Shown here in pieces: positions 40,273 through 49,203 of a stretch of DNA of 64,000 bases; within the stretch, counting starts at the first letter, position 1; each line of letters begins with the position of its first letter. The notes under the pieces are model-generated. The model made no database searches. It had not been told where the DNA came from and saw nothing but the letters and a program-made list of their open reading frames with translations. The position numbers and the translations under genes were made by a program. This DNA is from CAIWHR01 sp963823215 (lineage in GTDB: Bacteria; Pseudomonadota; Gammaproteobacteria; Burkholderiales; Casimicrobiaceae): the NCBI GenBank assembly GCA_963823215.1, contig CAWGKT010000019.1:92421-156420 (forward strand), in the 5' to 3' direction.

Positions 40273-40827
40273 GTGACCCGAAGCGAAAAGGAGAGGATGC
40301 TGGCGGGCGAACCTTATCATCCTGACGCCCCCGAGATTCGTGCGGATCAGGCGGCGACGAAGGTCTGGCTTGCTCGTTACAACGCGTCACTTGGATTGTC
40401 GAGCGACGCGCGGCGAGCGCTGCTTGCCGCGCGCCTCGGGATGGTTGGCAAGGGAGCCGTCGTCCGCCCGCCGTTTCACTGCGACTATGGTTTCAACATC
40501 CGCCTCGAGCCGGAGGTCTTCTGAACTTCCAATTGCGTCATCCTCGATGTCGTCGGAGTCGCGATCGGCGAAGGGACGCAGATCGGACCTGCAGTCCAGA
40601 TCTATGCGGCCGACCATCCGCGTGATCCGGTTCTGCGCCGGGAGGGCGTGGAGCTCGGGAGGCCCGTCCGGATCGGCCGGCACGTCTGGGTCGGCGGCGG
40701 CGCGATCATCCTGCCGGGATTGACCATCGGCGACGATGCGATCATCGGCGCCGGCAGCGTCGTGACGCGCGACGTAGCGGCGGGCACCACTGTCGTCGGC
40801 AACCCGGCAAGGGCGAGGAAAGTCTGA
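40273..40827 (+). CDS. maltose O-acetyltransferase-like hexapeptide transferase, internal frame flip
   Basis: About 184 residues from a GTG at 40273. The N-terminal Maa domain (KERMLAGEPYHPDAPEIRAD) is followed by left-handed beta-helix repeats and the catalytic-His region: IRLEPEVF, then YAADHPRDP, IGRHVWVGGGAIILPGLTIG, GAGSVVTRDVAAGTTVVGNP. A TGA at 40522 interrupts the frame. It arises because one C is missing near 40521 and one C is extra near 40530, so the frame is lost for about nine bases and restored. It acetylates sugars or related acceptors with acetyl-CoA. The link with the glucan cluster is by position only. Confidence 0.85.
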
Positions 40828-40969
40828 CCCGTGAGCGATGCTCGCATGACATGCGCGGGGCGAGTCGACAGGCTTCACATGGGTGACGGGACATCGACCC
40901 ATTGTCCTGGTGCAATCCATGTCGTTGGCCTCGGATCGCGCCGGCCACGACGCGCGCGACGGCGGCGTG

Positions 40970-41941
40970 TCACTTGGTCAGACCCTTCTCCCGGTAGTAC
41001 TTCTCGGCACCGCGGTGCAGCGGAATCGACACCGACAACAGCGCCGTCCCGAGCGAGATCTCCTTGCCCTTGGGATGCACCTGGCCGAGCGTCTCGGTGT
41101 TCTCGAAGAGCGCCTTCGTCACTTCGTAGGCCATCTGGTCGGACAGCCCGTCGTGCGTTGCCCAGACCGCCATCACCGCGAGCGTGTCGACCGGCGTCGA
41201 CTGTCCCTTGTACGTGTTCGCGGGCAGTTGCACGTTCGCGTAATAGGGCTGCTTCTTGCGCAGCGCCTCGATTTCGGGACCGGCGAGCGGCACGATGCGG
41301 ATGTCGTGGCCATTGGCGAGGTCGACGATCGAGGCGGTCGGCGCGCCCGCCGTGATCAGCGACGCGACGAGGTTGCCTTCCTTGATCTTGTCGATCGACT
41401 GCGTGAACGACGACAGGTTCTCGCTGATGTCCTTGCGGGTCATCCCGTACGCCTCGAGCAGGTCGCCCAGCAACTGCCACGGGCCCGAGCCCGGCGAGCC
41501 CGACGAGACGCTCTTGCCCTTCAAATCGCGGAACGTCCGGATGTTCGATTTCGCAGCGGTGACGAGCTGCACCTGCTCCGGGTACAACGCGCCCAGCGCC
41601 CGCAGGTTCTTCAGCGGCTTGCCATCGAACTGCCCGGACCCCTTGTAGGCCGCGTCGAGGATGTCGGCGGCGACGAACGCGCTCTCGACGTCCTTGCGGC
41701 CGAGCAGCTGCGCGTTCGCGACCGAGCCACCGGCGGTCTCGGCGGTCGCCGCGAGCTTTTTGCCGCCGATCGTCACCTTGTTCGAGATGAGCTGCGCGAG
41801 CATGCCCCCCAGCGGGTAGTACGTACCGTCGGTGCCGCCGGTGGCGATGCCGAAGAACACGCGGTCCTGCGCGAGCGTGCCGGTCGCGAACGCGAAGGCG
41901 CTCGCGACCAGGATGGCCGCGGTGCACATCCGTTGGGGCAT
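40970..41941 (-). CDS. TAXI-family TRAP-type solute-binding protein
   Basis: A 323-residue periplasmic binding protein. The start at 41941 has GAGGAGG upstream and a signal peptide (AAILVASAFAFATGTLAQ). TAXI features: FFGIATGGTDGTYYPLGGML at the mature N-terminus and ETAGGSVANAQLLGRKDVES. These proteins feed TRAP-type secondary transporters, but no DctM/DctQ-like membrane genes are nearby, so it is an orphan here. It may be cotranscribed with the FAD oxidoreductase upstream (about 77 bp gap). Confidence 0.9.
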   Translation of the reverse strand: MPQRMCTAAILVASAFAFATGTLAQDRVFFGIATGGTDGTYYPLGGMLAQLISNKVTIGGKKLAATAETAGGSVANAQLLGRKDVESAFVAADILDAAYKGSGQFDGKPLKNLRALGALYPEQVQLVTAAKSNIRTFRDLKGKSVSSGSPGSGPWQLLGDLLEAYGMTRKDISENLSSFTQSIDKIKEGNLVASLITAGAPTASIVDLANGHDIRIVPLAGPEIEALRKKQPYYANVQLPANTYKGQSTPVDTLAVMAVWATHDGLSDQMAYEVTKALFENTETLGQVHPKGKEISLGTALLSVSIPLHRGAEKYYREKGLTK

Positions 41942-42018
41942 GCCTTCCTCCTCGTCGAACTCATGCGGATGGTTCTGGCGGCCGAACCGCAAATTATGCC
42001 GGATGGCCGCGGGTCACG

Positions 42019-43200
42019 CTATGAAAACGCTAGCGCCGTAACCGCCGACGAGCACCGTCCGGCGGCGAAGCGCTCAATCGAGTACGGCGCGAGCGGCAGG
42101 TCGGTCGGCATTCCGAGCGCGGACTGCGCGACGATGCGGCCGACGATCGGCGACAGCTTGAAGCCGTGTCCCGAAAATCCAAAAGCGACGTGGAGGCCGT
42201 CGATGCCCGGCAGCGGTCCCAGCACCGGATTCCAGTCGGGTGTGACGTCGTAGACGCCGGTCCACGACTTGGCGAGGCCGGCCTCGGCAAACGCGGGCAT
42301 GCGGCGGCCGAGCTTCTCGCCGATGTCGGCGACGTGATCCAACGGAACGTCGGCCTGCGTCACGTCCGGCAGCGCGAGGCGCTCGCCGTCGCCGGTATCG
42401 CCGACAAGCACCTGCCGCCCGCTGTAGCCCCGGAAGTAGATCCCGTCCTTCGGGAACCAGTCCATGACGACGGGCAGCGTGGGCGAGTACGCCGTCACGC
42501 CTTCGAGCGTCATGACCGCATGGCGCATCGGCGTGAGCGGCGGGTCGATGCCGACCCACGCGGAAAGCTCGCGCGACCAGATGTTCTGCGCGCTGACGAC
42601 GATGTCCGCGCCGATCGCCCCCTGGCGGGTCACGACGCCCGTGACGCGCGGGCCGTCGCGCAGGAGGCCGACGACGTCGACGCGCTCGCGAAGCATCGCG
42701 CCGCGCCGGCGCGCGGCGCGCGCGAAGGCGGAAAGCGTCATGTACGTGTCCGCATAGCCGGCCCCCGGCTCCCAGCCGATGACCGGGCCGTCGTCGAAAT
42801 CGAGCAGCGGATGGATGCGCCGTGCCTCGTCGGCGCCGATTTCACTCGCGGCGATGCCCTGTCTGCGCTGCAGTGCGAGCGTCGCGCGCAGCGCCGCCGC
42901 GCGCTCCCCCGGAGGCGCGAGCAGCATCAATCCGCAGCGGTTGAGTCCGCAATCGGCATCGGCGTCCTCGAGGTAGGCCGGCAGGTCCGCGAATATATCG
43001 AGCGAAGCGCGCGCGAGCGCGACGTTCTCGGGTACCGAGTAGTGGGTCCGCACGATGCACGACGATTGAGCACTGGTGCCGCCGCCGAGCTCCCCACGCT
43101 CGACCAGCAGCACGCGCCCGGCGCCGAAGCGCGCGAGATGGAACGCGACGGACGTCCCGATCACGCCGCCGCCGATGACAATCGCGTCGAAATGCTCCAT
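42019..43200 (-). CDS. DadA/sarcosine-oxidase-like FAD oxidoreductase
   Basis: A 393-residue flavoprotein of the DAO fold. The start at 43200 (MEHFDAIVIGGGVIGTSVAF) has GGAGACCC upstream and begins with the FAD dinucleotide motif GGGVIGTS. Conserved further on: VVSAQNIWSREL in the middle and, near the C-terminus, PDWNPVLGPLPGIDGLHVAF and GFSGHGFKLSP, which bind the flavin. The family oxidises secondary amines or amino acids such as sarcosine, glycine or D-amino acids. The substrate is unknown; binding-protein genes on both sides suggest use of an imported compound. Confidence 0.88.
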   Translation of the reverse strand: MEHFDAIVIGGGVIGTSVAFHLARFGAGRVLLVERGELGGGTSAQSSCIVRTHYSVPENVALARASLDIFADLPAYLEDADADCGLNRCGLMLLAPPGERAAALRATLALQRRQGIAASEIGADEARRIHPLLDFDDGPVIGWEPGAGYADTYMTLSAFARAARRRGAMLRERVDVVGLLRDGPRVTGVVTRQGAIGADIVVSAQNIWSRELSAWVGIDPPLTPMRHAVMTLEGVTAYSPTLPVVMDWFPKDGIYFRGYSGRQVLVGDTGDGERLALPDVTQADVPLDHVADIGEKLGRRMPAFAEAGLAKSWTGVYDVTPDWNPVLGPLPGIDGLHVAFGFSGHGFKLSPIVGRIVAQSALGMPTDLPLAPYSIERFAAGRCSSAVTALAFS

Positions 43201-43254
43201 CGGGTCTCCTATCGCATCGGCCTGGGACGGTTCGCGGCGGGATCGCATCGCAAC

Positions 43255-43318
43255 GGAGCGGGAGGGCTCACGTCGGTCTTATGATGGTTCGTGCGCCCGC
43301 CATGAGCCCTCCCGCTCC
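43255..43318. repeat. 16-bp perfect inverted repeat with 32-base loop
   Basis: GGAGCGGGAGGGCTCA at 43255-43270 is exactly complementary to TGAGCCCTCCCGCTCC at 43303-43318. It lies in the gap between the permease gene and the FAD oxidoreductase gene, about 55 bp upstream of the oxidoreductase start. It could be an operator or a cruciform/attenuator. Confidence 0.7.
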
Positions 43319-43390
43319 ATTGCGGCGCGGCGCGTGATGTCGTGCATCGAAACGTCTGCAATAGTATGACCACCGCAATGGGTCGGAGTC

Positions 43391-43426
43391 GCGGGGCCGT
43401 GCCCGGGCCGCCGGGCACGGCCCCGC
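43391..43426 (-). terminator. 16-bp GC-rich hairpin after the ABC permease gene
   Basis: GCGGGGCCGTGCCCGG at 43391-43406 pairs perfectly with CCGGGCACGGCCCCGC at 43411-43426 around a GCCG loop. It is 55 bp past the permease stop on the minus strand. There is no T-run, so it is a stem-loop terminator candidate rather than a classical intrinsic one. Confidence 0.5.
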
Positions 43427-43480
43427 GATTCTCCTGACCGAGCGGAAGGGCGCATAAGTGCGACGTCATGCAAGGTGCCG

Positions 43481-44281
43481 TCATTCGCGCCGGGCCATCT
43501 CGCTCTCGTGCCAGCGCGAAAGCGCGGCGTGCGAAAGCCACATGGTCGCCGCGAACAGCGCGATGCCGGTCACGGCGATCAGGAACAGCGCGGCGAACAG
43601 CCGCGGGATGTTGAGCTGCATGCCGGCGAGCAGGATCTGGTAGGCGAGGCCCGCGCCCTGCCCGCCGGTGCCGGCGACGAATTCGGCCACGACCGCGCCG
43701 ATCAGCGCGAGGCCGCTCGCGATCCGCAGGCCGCCGAAGAAATAGGGCAGCGCGCCCGGAATGCGCAGCCGCAACAGCACCTGCCAGCGGCTCGCCCGGC
43801 ACATCCGGAACAGGTTCAGCAGACCGTGGTCCACGCTGCGCAGTCCCAGCGTCGTGTTGGCGATGATCGGAAAGATGGCGACGACCACCGCGCACAGTAT
43901 CAGCGCGATCCGCGTGTCCTTGACCCAGATGATGATCAGCGGCGCGATCGCCACGATCGGCGTCACCTGCAACAGTACCGCATACGGAAACAGACTCATC
44001 TCGATCCACCGGCTCTGCACGAACAGCAGTGCGATGAGCGTTCCCGCCACTGTCGCAAAGGCGAGCGCGGTCAGCGCGATGCCGAGCGTGACGCCGAGCG
44101 CGTCGGCCAGCAGCGCGCGATCGGCGACGAGCGTCTGCAGCACGACCCACGGCGACGGCACGATGTACTTCGGCACGTCGCAGGCGACGACGAGCCCCTG
44201 CCACGCGGCGAGGAGGAGCACGGCGATCAGTGCCGGCGCGGCAATGCGCAGGACGCGGGATGGTGATTCGTTGCCCGTCAT
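43481..44281 (-). CDS. NitT/TauT-type ABC transporter permease
   Basis: A 266-residue inner-membrane protein with six helices and the binding-protein-dependent permease loop (EAA-type) in GLRIASGLALIGAVVAEFVA, preceded by LRIPGALPYFFGG. This matches SsuC/TauC/ThiX-like permeases. It starts four bases after the stop of the ATPase gene, so the two are coupled. With the upstream ATPase and NMT1/THI5-like binding protein it forms a complete importer. Confidence 0.9.
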   Translation of the reverse strand: MTGNESPSRVLRIAAPALIAVLLLAAWQGLVVACDVPKYIVPSPWVVLQTLVADRALLADALGVTLGIALTALAFATVAGTLIALLFVQSRWIEMSLFPYAVLLQVTPIVAIAPLIIIWVKDTRIALILCAVVVAIFPIIANTTLGLRSVDHGLLNLFRMCRASRWQVLLRLRIPGALPYFFGGLRIASGLALIGAVVAEFVAGTGGQGAGLAYQILLAGMQLNIPRLFAALFLIAVTGIALFAATMWLSHAALSRWHESEMARRE

Positions 44282-44285
44282 GGCG

Positions 44286-45080
44286 TCAGGATGCCGTGCC
44301 GGGCAGCCTGCCCGCGCCGGCTTCGGCGACTAGCGTGGAAAGCTGCTGGCAGCGGTGCGCGAACGCCGTGGACACGCGAAACGCGTCGCCACGGGGAAAC
44401 GGTTCGTCGATGGGGACGTCCGCGATGACGCGGCCCGGGCGCGGGCCCATCACCGCGACGCGAGTCGACAGGAACACCGCTTCGTAGATGCTGTGGGTGA
44501 CGAACACGACCGTGAGGCCGCGCCCCGCCCACAGTGCGGCGAGCTCGCCGTCCATCCGCTGCCGCGTGAATTCGTCCAGCGCGCCGAACGGCTCGTCCAT
44601 CAGCAGCAGGTCCGGCGCAGTGGCGAGCGCGCGCGCGATCGAGACGCGCATCTGCATGCCGCCGGAGAGCTCGCGCGGATAGTGCTGCGAGAATTCCTCG
44701 AGCCCGACCTGCGCGAGCGCGGCGAGCGCACTGCGGGTCGCGCTCGCGCGGTCGACGCCGGCGAGGTCGAGCGGCAGGCGGACGTTCGCTTCGACGCGTG
44801 CCCACGGCATAAGCGTCGGGGACTGGAACACGAAGCCCAGCCGGCGGCCGGGCCCGCCGGTCGCCGCGAAATCGCCGCCCCACCAGTCGAGCATCCCGCC
44901 GCTCGGAGCGATGAGTCCGGCGATCAGATTGAGCAGCGTCGTCTTGCCGCAGCCGGAGGGGCCGAGCAGCGTCAGGAATTCACCGCGGCGGATGTCGAGA
45001 TCGACCGGAGAGAGCGCCCGCGTGCCGTTGGGATAGACCTTCTCGGCGCCGGTGATCGTGACGACCGGCGTCGCGGCCAT
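44286..45080 (-). CDS. NitT/TauT-type ABC transporter ATPase
   Basis: A 264-residue ATPase. Walker A is LLGPSGCGKTTLLNLIAGL, the Q-loop is in LGFVFQSPTLMPWARV, the signature is PRELSGGMQMRVSIARAL, Walker B is LLLMDEPFGALD and the switch His is in VVFVTHSIYEAVFL. It powers the adjacent permease. The start at 45080 lies 32 bp after the stop of the binding-protein gene. Confidence 0.93.
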   Translation of the reverse strand: MAATPVVTITGAEKVYPNGTRALSPVDLDIRRGEFLTLLGPSGCGKTTLLNLIAGLIAPSGGMLDWWGGDFAATGGPGRRLGFVFQSPTLMPWARVEANVRLPLDLAGVDRASATRSALAALAQVGLEEFSQHYPRELSGGMQMRVSIARALATAPDLLLMDEPFGALDEFTRQRMDGELAALWAGRGLTVVFVTHSIYEAVFLSTRVAVMGPRPGRVIADVPIDEPFPRGDAFRVSTAFAHRCQQLSTLVAEAGAGRLPGTAS

Positions 45081-45112
45081 CGTGACGACCGGCGGGGCGA
45101 CGTGCGGCAGCG

Positions 45113-46093
45113 TCAGGGGAGCACCTTCACGTCCCTGACGATCGACAGCGTCCAGGCCTGCGCGTAGTCCACATTCGGCTTGGCGAGGCCCGCCGCGCGG
45201 AGGAAGTCGAGCGTCTGCTGCCAGCGCCGGTCGGTCATCGTCAGGAGCCCCGCCGCCGACACGTCGCCCCCGGTCACGATCGCGTACTCCTTCATCTGGC
45301 GATGGCCGTAGGCCAGGAGCTCGTCCCCCATCTGCGGATTGTCACGCTTGATGAGCGCGTTGCCGGGCGCCGGATTCGCGAGATAGCTCTTCCAGCCTTC
45401 GGCGGACGCCCGGACGAATCGCGTCATCGCGCCGGCGCGCTTCGCCAGCATGTCACGCCGCACGGCGAGCACTTCGGAGTAGGGCGGGTAGCCCTGTTCC
45501 GCCAGCAGGAACACGACCGGCTTCACGCCTCCCTTCTCGATGGAGAACGGCTCGGATGTCGCGAAGCCCTGCTGCGACAGGCTCCGGTCGACGAGAAACG
45601 GCTGGACACTGAACGCGTAGGGCCGCTTCTGGTCGTCGGTGAAGCCGTAGCGCTGCTTCAACCACGGCCAGAACGTGGTGTTCGCGGCCGCGCCGACCGC
45701 GATCGGCTTCGCCTTGAGCTCCTCGAGCTTGGTCACCCCGGGGTGCGCGATGATCACGGTCGGATTCTTCTGGAAAGTCGCGGCGATCGCGGTGATCGGC
45801 ACGCCCTGCTCGACCGCGGAGATCACCTGCAACGCGTCGCCCATCACGACGTCGAGTTGGCCGGCGGCGAGGAGCTGCAGTCCGTTGACCTGCGGGCCCC
45901 CCATCCGGATCGTGACGTCGAGCCCGTGCTTCGCGTACGTGCCTTCCGCGACTGCCTGATAGAAGCCGCCGTGCTCCGCCTGCGCGAGCCAGTCGGTGGC
46001 GAAGACAAGGCGATCCGGTTGTTGCGCGCCTGCGGCAATGGACATTGCGCAGAGGATGGGGATGGTCACCAGCTGGCGGAAGCCGCGAATCAT
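45113..46093 (-). CDS. NMT1/THI5-like ABC solute-binding protein
   Basis: A 326-residue periplasmic binding protein with a signal peptide (LVTIPILCAMSIAAGAQ). Family marks: LVFATDWLAQAEHGGFYQAV, GLDVTIRMGGPQVNGLQLLA and GQLDVVMGDALQVISAVEQG. Members bind thiamine precursors, riboflavin, sulfonates or nitrate-like anions. No TPP or FMN riboswitch can be seen in the 135 bp upstream, so the ligand stays open. It is the first gene of the minus-strand importer operon and diverges from the ada-alkA-type gene. Confidence 0.9.
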   Translation of the reverse strand: MIRGFRQLVTIPILCAMSIAAGAQQPDRLVFATDWLAQAEHGGFYQAVAEGTYAKHGLDVTIRMGGPQVNGLQLLAAGQLDVVMGDALQVISAVEQGVPITAIAATFQKNPTVIIAHPGVTKLEELKAKPIAVGAAANTTFWPWLKQRYGFTDDQKRPYAFSVQPFLVDRSLSQQGFATSEPFSIEKGGVKPVVFLLAEQGYPPYSEVLAVRRDMLAKRAGAMTRFVRASAEGWKSYLANPAPGNALIKRDNPQMGDELLAYGHRQMKEYAIVTGGDVSAAGLLTMTDRRWQQTLDFLRAAGLAKPNVDYAQAWTLSIVRDVKVLP

Positions 46094-46228
46094 GGGGGGC
46101 GCCTGTCACCGGGTGGTCGAGCGAGGACGAAGCTGCCATTATGCGCAGTTTCGCCACCGCCTGTGCGGACCGGATTCGACGTCCGAAAACGGCGAGTCGG
46201 CCGTCCGGACCGCTGGCATAATCCGTCC

Positions 46229-47665
46229 ATGCCGCTCGACTCCGACGCCTGTTACCGCGCCCTCGCGACGCACGATCCGCGCTTCGACGGCCGCTTCTTC
46301 GTCGGCGTGTCGTCGACGCGCATCTATTGCCGGCCGGTCTGCACGGTACGCCTGCCGCGCCGCGAGAACTGCCACTTCTTCGCGAGCGCCGCGGCCGCCG
46401 AGGTCGACGGGTACCGGCCGTGCCTGCGCTGCCGGCCGGAGCTCGCTCCGGGCAACGCCAGCATCGATGCCGGCGCGCGCCTCGCGCAGGGCGCCGTGGA
46501 CCTGATCGAGAACGGCGTACTGGACGCGGGCGGCATCGAACACCTGTCGGCGCGCGTGGGCGTGACGAGCCGGCACCTGCGGCGCATTTTCGATGCGGAG
46601 TTCGGAGTGTCGCCGATCGAGTATGCGCAGACGCAGCGGCTGCTGCTCGCGAAGCGGCTGCTCACCGACACGGCGCTGCCCGTCACCGATGTCGCGCTCG
46701 CCAGCGGGTTCGCGAGCGTGCGGCGTTTCAACGCGCTGTTCAAGGCACGGTATCGAATGCCCCCGGGCCGCCTGCGCGAGACGCGTGGCACCGAGGCGCT
46801 TCCGGTGGCGCTCGCGTTCGAGCTCTGGTTCCGCCCGCCTTACGACTGGGAGTCGATGCTGGCGTTTCTCGGTCATCGGGCCATCGACGGGGTGGAAACG
46901 GTGACGCGCGACACGTACGCACGGACGGTTTCGATCGCCCATCGGGGAGCGCTGCATGTCGGCCGCATCGAAGTGCGGCGTTCGCCGCGCAAGTCCGCGC
47001 TGCGCGTTTCGGTGTCGCCATCGCTCGCACGCGCGGTACCGGTCGTGCTGTCGCGCGTGAAGCGCGCGTTCGACCTCGCCTGCGATCCGGCGGTGGTCGC
47101 CGCGGCGCTGGGTCCGCTCGCCGCCGGACGTCCCGGTTTGCGCGTCCCCGGTACGTTCGACGGCTTCGAGCTTGCCGTGCGCGCCGTGGTCGGCCAGCAG
47201 ATCTCGGTGCGCGCCGCGCGCACGCTGCTCGGCCGCATCGCGCAGGCATGCGGCGAATCCCTGATCGACGATGAAAGCAACGATCTGAATCGCCTGTTCC
47301 CCGCGGCGGTGCGCATGGCGGCCGTGCCCGCGCGCGACCTGGTCGGGCTCGGCCTGACGCAGGCGCGGGCGCGAACGCTCGTCGCCCTTGCCGCAGCGGT
47401 CACGTCGGGCGCGATCCGGCTGGAACCCGAGAGCGACGTGGACACGACTCTCGAGGCGCTGACGGCACTTCCCGGAATCGGAACATGGACTGCGAACTAC
47501 GTCGCGATGCGGGCCTTGCGCTGGCCGGATGCGTTCCTCGCCAACGATCTCGTGGTCCTGAAGGCGCTGGGGGAAGTCCGGCCGGCGCACGCGTTACGCC
47601 TGAGCGAGTCCTGGCGTCCCTGGCGTTCCTACGCCGTCATGCACCTGTGGAGAAATGCCTCATGA
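46229..47665 (+). CDS. Ada-AlkA type protein: methyl-phosphotriester/HTH module fused to 3-methyladenine glycosylase
   Basis: A 478-residue fusion. Residues 1-75 are the Ada metal-binding domain with four cysteines (YCRPVC, then CLRCRPE), where the first is the methyl acceptor. An AraC-type helix-turn-helix follows at about 85-180 (GGIEHLSARVGVTSRHLRRI, DVALASGFASVRRFNALFK). The C-terminal half is an AlkA-like glycosylase with a helix-hairpin-helix (ALTALPGIGTWTANYVAMRA) and the catalytic Asp in PDAFLANDLVVLK. It should sense alkyl-phosphotriesters, act as regulator and excise alkylated purines. The ATG at 46229 (MPLDSDACYRAL) is used; a longer open frame upstream is not coding. Its stop overlaps the start of ogt. 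Confidence 0.93.
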   Translation: MPLDSDACYRALATHDPRFDGRFFVGVSSTRIYCRPVCTVRLPRRENCHFFASAAAAEVDGYRPCLRCRPELAPGNASIDAGARLAQGAVDLIENGVLDAGGIEHLSARVGVTSRHLRRIFDAEFGVSPIEYAQTQRLLLAKRLLTDTALPVTDVALASGFASVRRFNALFKARYRMPPGRLRETRGTEALPVALAFELWFRPPYDWESMLAFLGHRAIDGVETVTRDTYARTVSIAHRGALHVGRIEVRRSPRKSALRVSVSPSLARAVPVVLSRVKRAFDLACDPAVVAAALGPLAAGRPGLRVPGTFDGFELAVRAVVGQQISVRAARTLLGRIAQACGESLIDDESNDLNRLFPAAVRMAAVPARDLVGLGLTQARARTLVALAAAVTSGAIRLEPESDVDTTLEALTALPGIGTWTANYVAMRALRWPDAFLANDLVVLKALGEVRPAHALRLSESWRPWRSYAVMHLWRNAS

Positions 47666-48210
47666 TGACCGTTGTCTATTTCGATTGCATGCCGTCCCCG
47701 CTGGGCGAGATGCTGCTGGCGAGCGACGGCGACGCGCTGTCGGGCGCGTGGTTCGACGGGCAGCGCCATCAGCCGCCCATCGGTCCTGCCTGGCAGCAAC
47801 GGCCCGACCTTCCCGTGCTGCGCCGTGCCGCGGCCGAGCTCGCTGAGTACTTCGCGGGCGAGCGCTTTGCATTCGACGTGCCGCTGGCGCCGGTCGGCAC
47901 GCCGTTCCAGCGCGACGTCTGGCGGGCGATCGCCAGCGTGCCATACGGCGGAACGATCGCCTATCGCGAGCTGGCGGCGCGCGCCGGCCGGCCGCAGAGC
48001 ATCCGCGCGGCGGGCGCCGCGACGGGCCGCAATCCGCTGTCGATCATCGTTCCCTGCCACCGCATCGTCGGCGCGGACGGCGCGCTGACCGGGTACGCCG
48101 GCGGCCTCACCCGCAAGCGGGCGCTGCTCGCGCTGGAGCGCGCCACGGGCGCGGCCGTTCCCGCGCCGCGGTCGGCCCCGGTTGCCGCGCTTGTGCGCGC
48201 GACCCACTGA
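47662..48210 (+). CDS. ogt: methylated-DNA--protein-cysteine methyltransferase
   Basis: A 182-residue O6-alkylguanine-DNA alkyltransferase. The active site is IIVPCHRIVGADGALTGYAG with the acceptor Cys. The helix-turn-helix part is GTPFQRDVWRAIASVPYGGT with AYRELAARAG. The start ATG at 47662 overlaps the alkA-type stop (ATGA); the next codon is also ATG. It removes alkyl groups in a suicide reaction and completes a direct-repair pair with the upstream gene. Confidence 0.94.
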   Translation: MMTVVYFDCMPSPLGEMLLASDGDALSGAWFDGQRHQPPIGPAWQQRPDLPVLRRAAAELAEYFAGERFAFDVPLAPVGTPFQRDVWRAIASVPYGGTIAYRELAARAGRPQSIRAAGAATGRNPLSIIVPCHRIVGADGALTGYAGGLTRKRALLALERATGAAVPAPRSAPVAALVRATH

Positions 48211-48224
48211 CGGACGGGCACTGG

Positions 48225-49103
48225 GTGCGTCGATCCGACGTCGCGCGGCTCATCGCCCTGTCCGCCATCTGGGGCGCGTCGTTCATCTTCATCCGTGTGC
48301 TCGCGCCGGCGTTAGGTCCGGTGCTGACGGTGACGACGCGCGTGCTGATCGCGGGCGCCGTGCTCATCGCGTATTGCCGTGTCATCGGCCTCGATGCCGA
48401 GCTCTCCCGCTATTGGCGGCAGTACGTCGTGATCGGCATCGCCAACTCGACCGTGCCGTTCATGCTGTACGCGTTCGCTGCGCTTTACCTCCCGGCGTCC
48501 TACTCGGTCATCCTGAATGCGATGACGCCGCTCTTTACGGCGCTCCTCGCGGTGCCGCTCCTCGGCGAGCGCCTGACTGCGGCGAAAGTCGTGGGCCTGT
48601 TCGCCGGGGTTGCCGGCGTTGCGCTGGTGAGCGGGGCCGGACCCGTCGTGCCCGACCTGTGGTTCGCTGTTGCCGTCGCCGCCTGCCTTGGCGCGGCGCT
48701 CTGCTATGCGGGGTCGAGCATCTACATGAAGAAGCACGCCGCCGGGGCCAGGCCCCTGGCGATAGCTGCCTGGAGTCAGATCTTCGCCGGTCTGGCGCTG
48801 GTGCCGTTGGTGCCCTTCGCGTCGCCGCCTGGCGCCATCACGCCGATCATCGTGGCCAACGTGCTGGCGCTGGCGGTGGTCTGCAGCTCGGCTGCGTATG
48901 CGCTCTACTACCGGCTGATCGCCGACATCGGGCCGACGCGCGCGCTGACCATGGCGTTCCTGATGCCCGTGTTCGGCATGCTCTGGGGCGCGTTGTTCCT
49001 GGGTGAGACGATCACGCTGCCGATGATCGCCGGCTGTGCGCTCGTCATCGGCGGCGCGACGACGGTGCTGCGGCCGGCCCCGGCCGGTCCGGGCCGGCTA
49101 TGA
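48225..49103 (+). CDS. EamA/DMT-family transporter
   Basis: A 292-residue inner-membrane protein from a GTG at 48225, with ten hydrophobic segments in two EamA repeats (ALSAIWGASFIFIRVLAPAL, then YAGSSIYMKKHA and the second half ending GCALVIGGATTVL). DMT proteins usually export metabolites or amino acids. It starts 14 bp after ogt and may be transcribed with the repair genes. Confidence 0.88.
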   Translation: MRRSDVARLIALSAIWGASFIFIRVLAPALGPVLTVTTRVLIAGAVLIAYCRVIGLDAELSRYWRQYVVIGIANSTVPFMLYAFAALYLPASYSVILNAMTPLFTALLAVPLLGERLTAAKVVGLFAGVAGVALVSGAGPVVPDLWFAVAVAACLGAALCYAGSSIYMKKHAAGARPLAIAAWSQIFAGLALVPLVPFASPPGAITPIIVANVLALAVVCSSAAYALYYRLIADIGPTRALTMAFLMPVFGMLWGALFLGETITLPMIAGCALVIGGATTVLRPAPAGPGRL

Positions 49104-49203
49104 TGAGCGATGCCCGATCGCCCAGCGCCCGCAGATCGGAAACCGGGTCGGGTGGCCCGCCGGTTTGCCCTCTGCGGTGCCGGCTAACCGGCGCCGCGCG
49201 AAA

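Noticed and set aside
45302..46228. Upstream extension of the Ada-AlkA type open frame
   Set aside because: It runs antisense through the binding-protein gene. The conserved Ada domain starts at 46229.
46094..46228. TPP or FMN riboswitch ahead of the NMT1/THI5-like binding protein
   Set aside because: The 135-bp divergent gap shows none of the conserved riboswitch words, such as CUGAGA or an RFN-type core.
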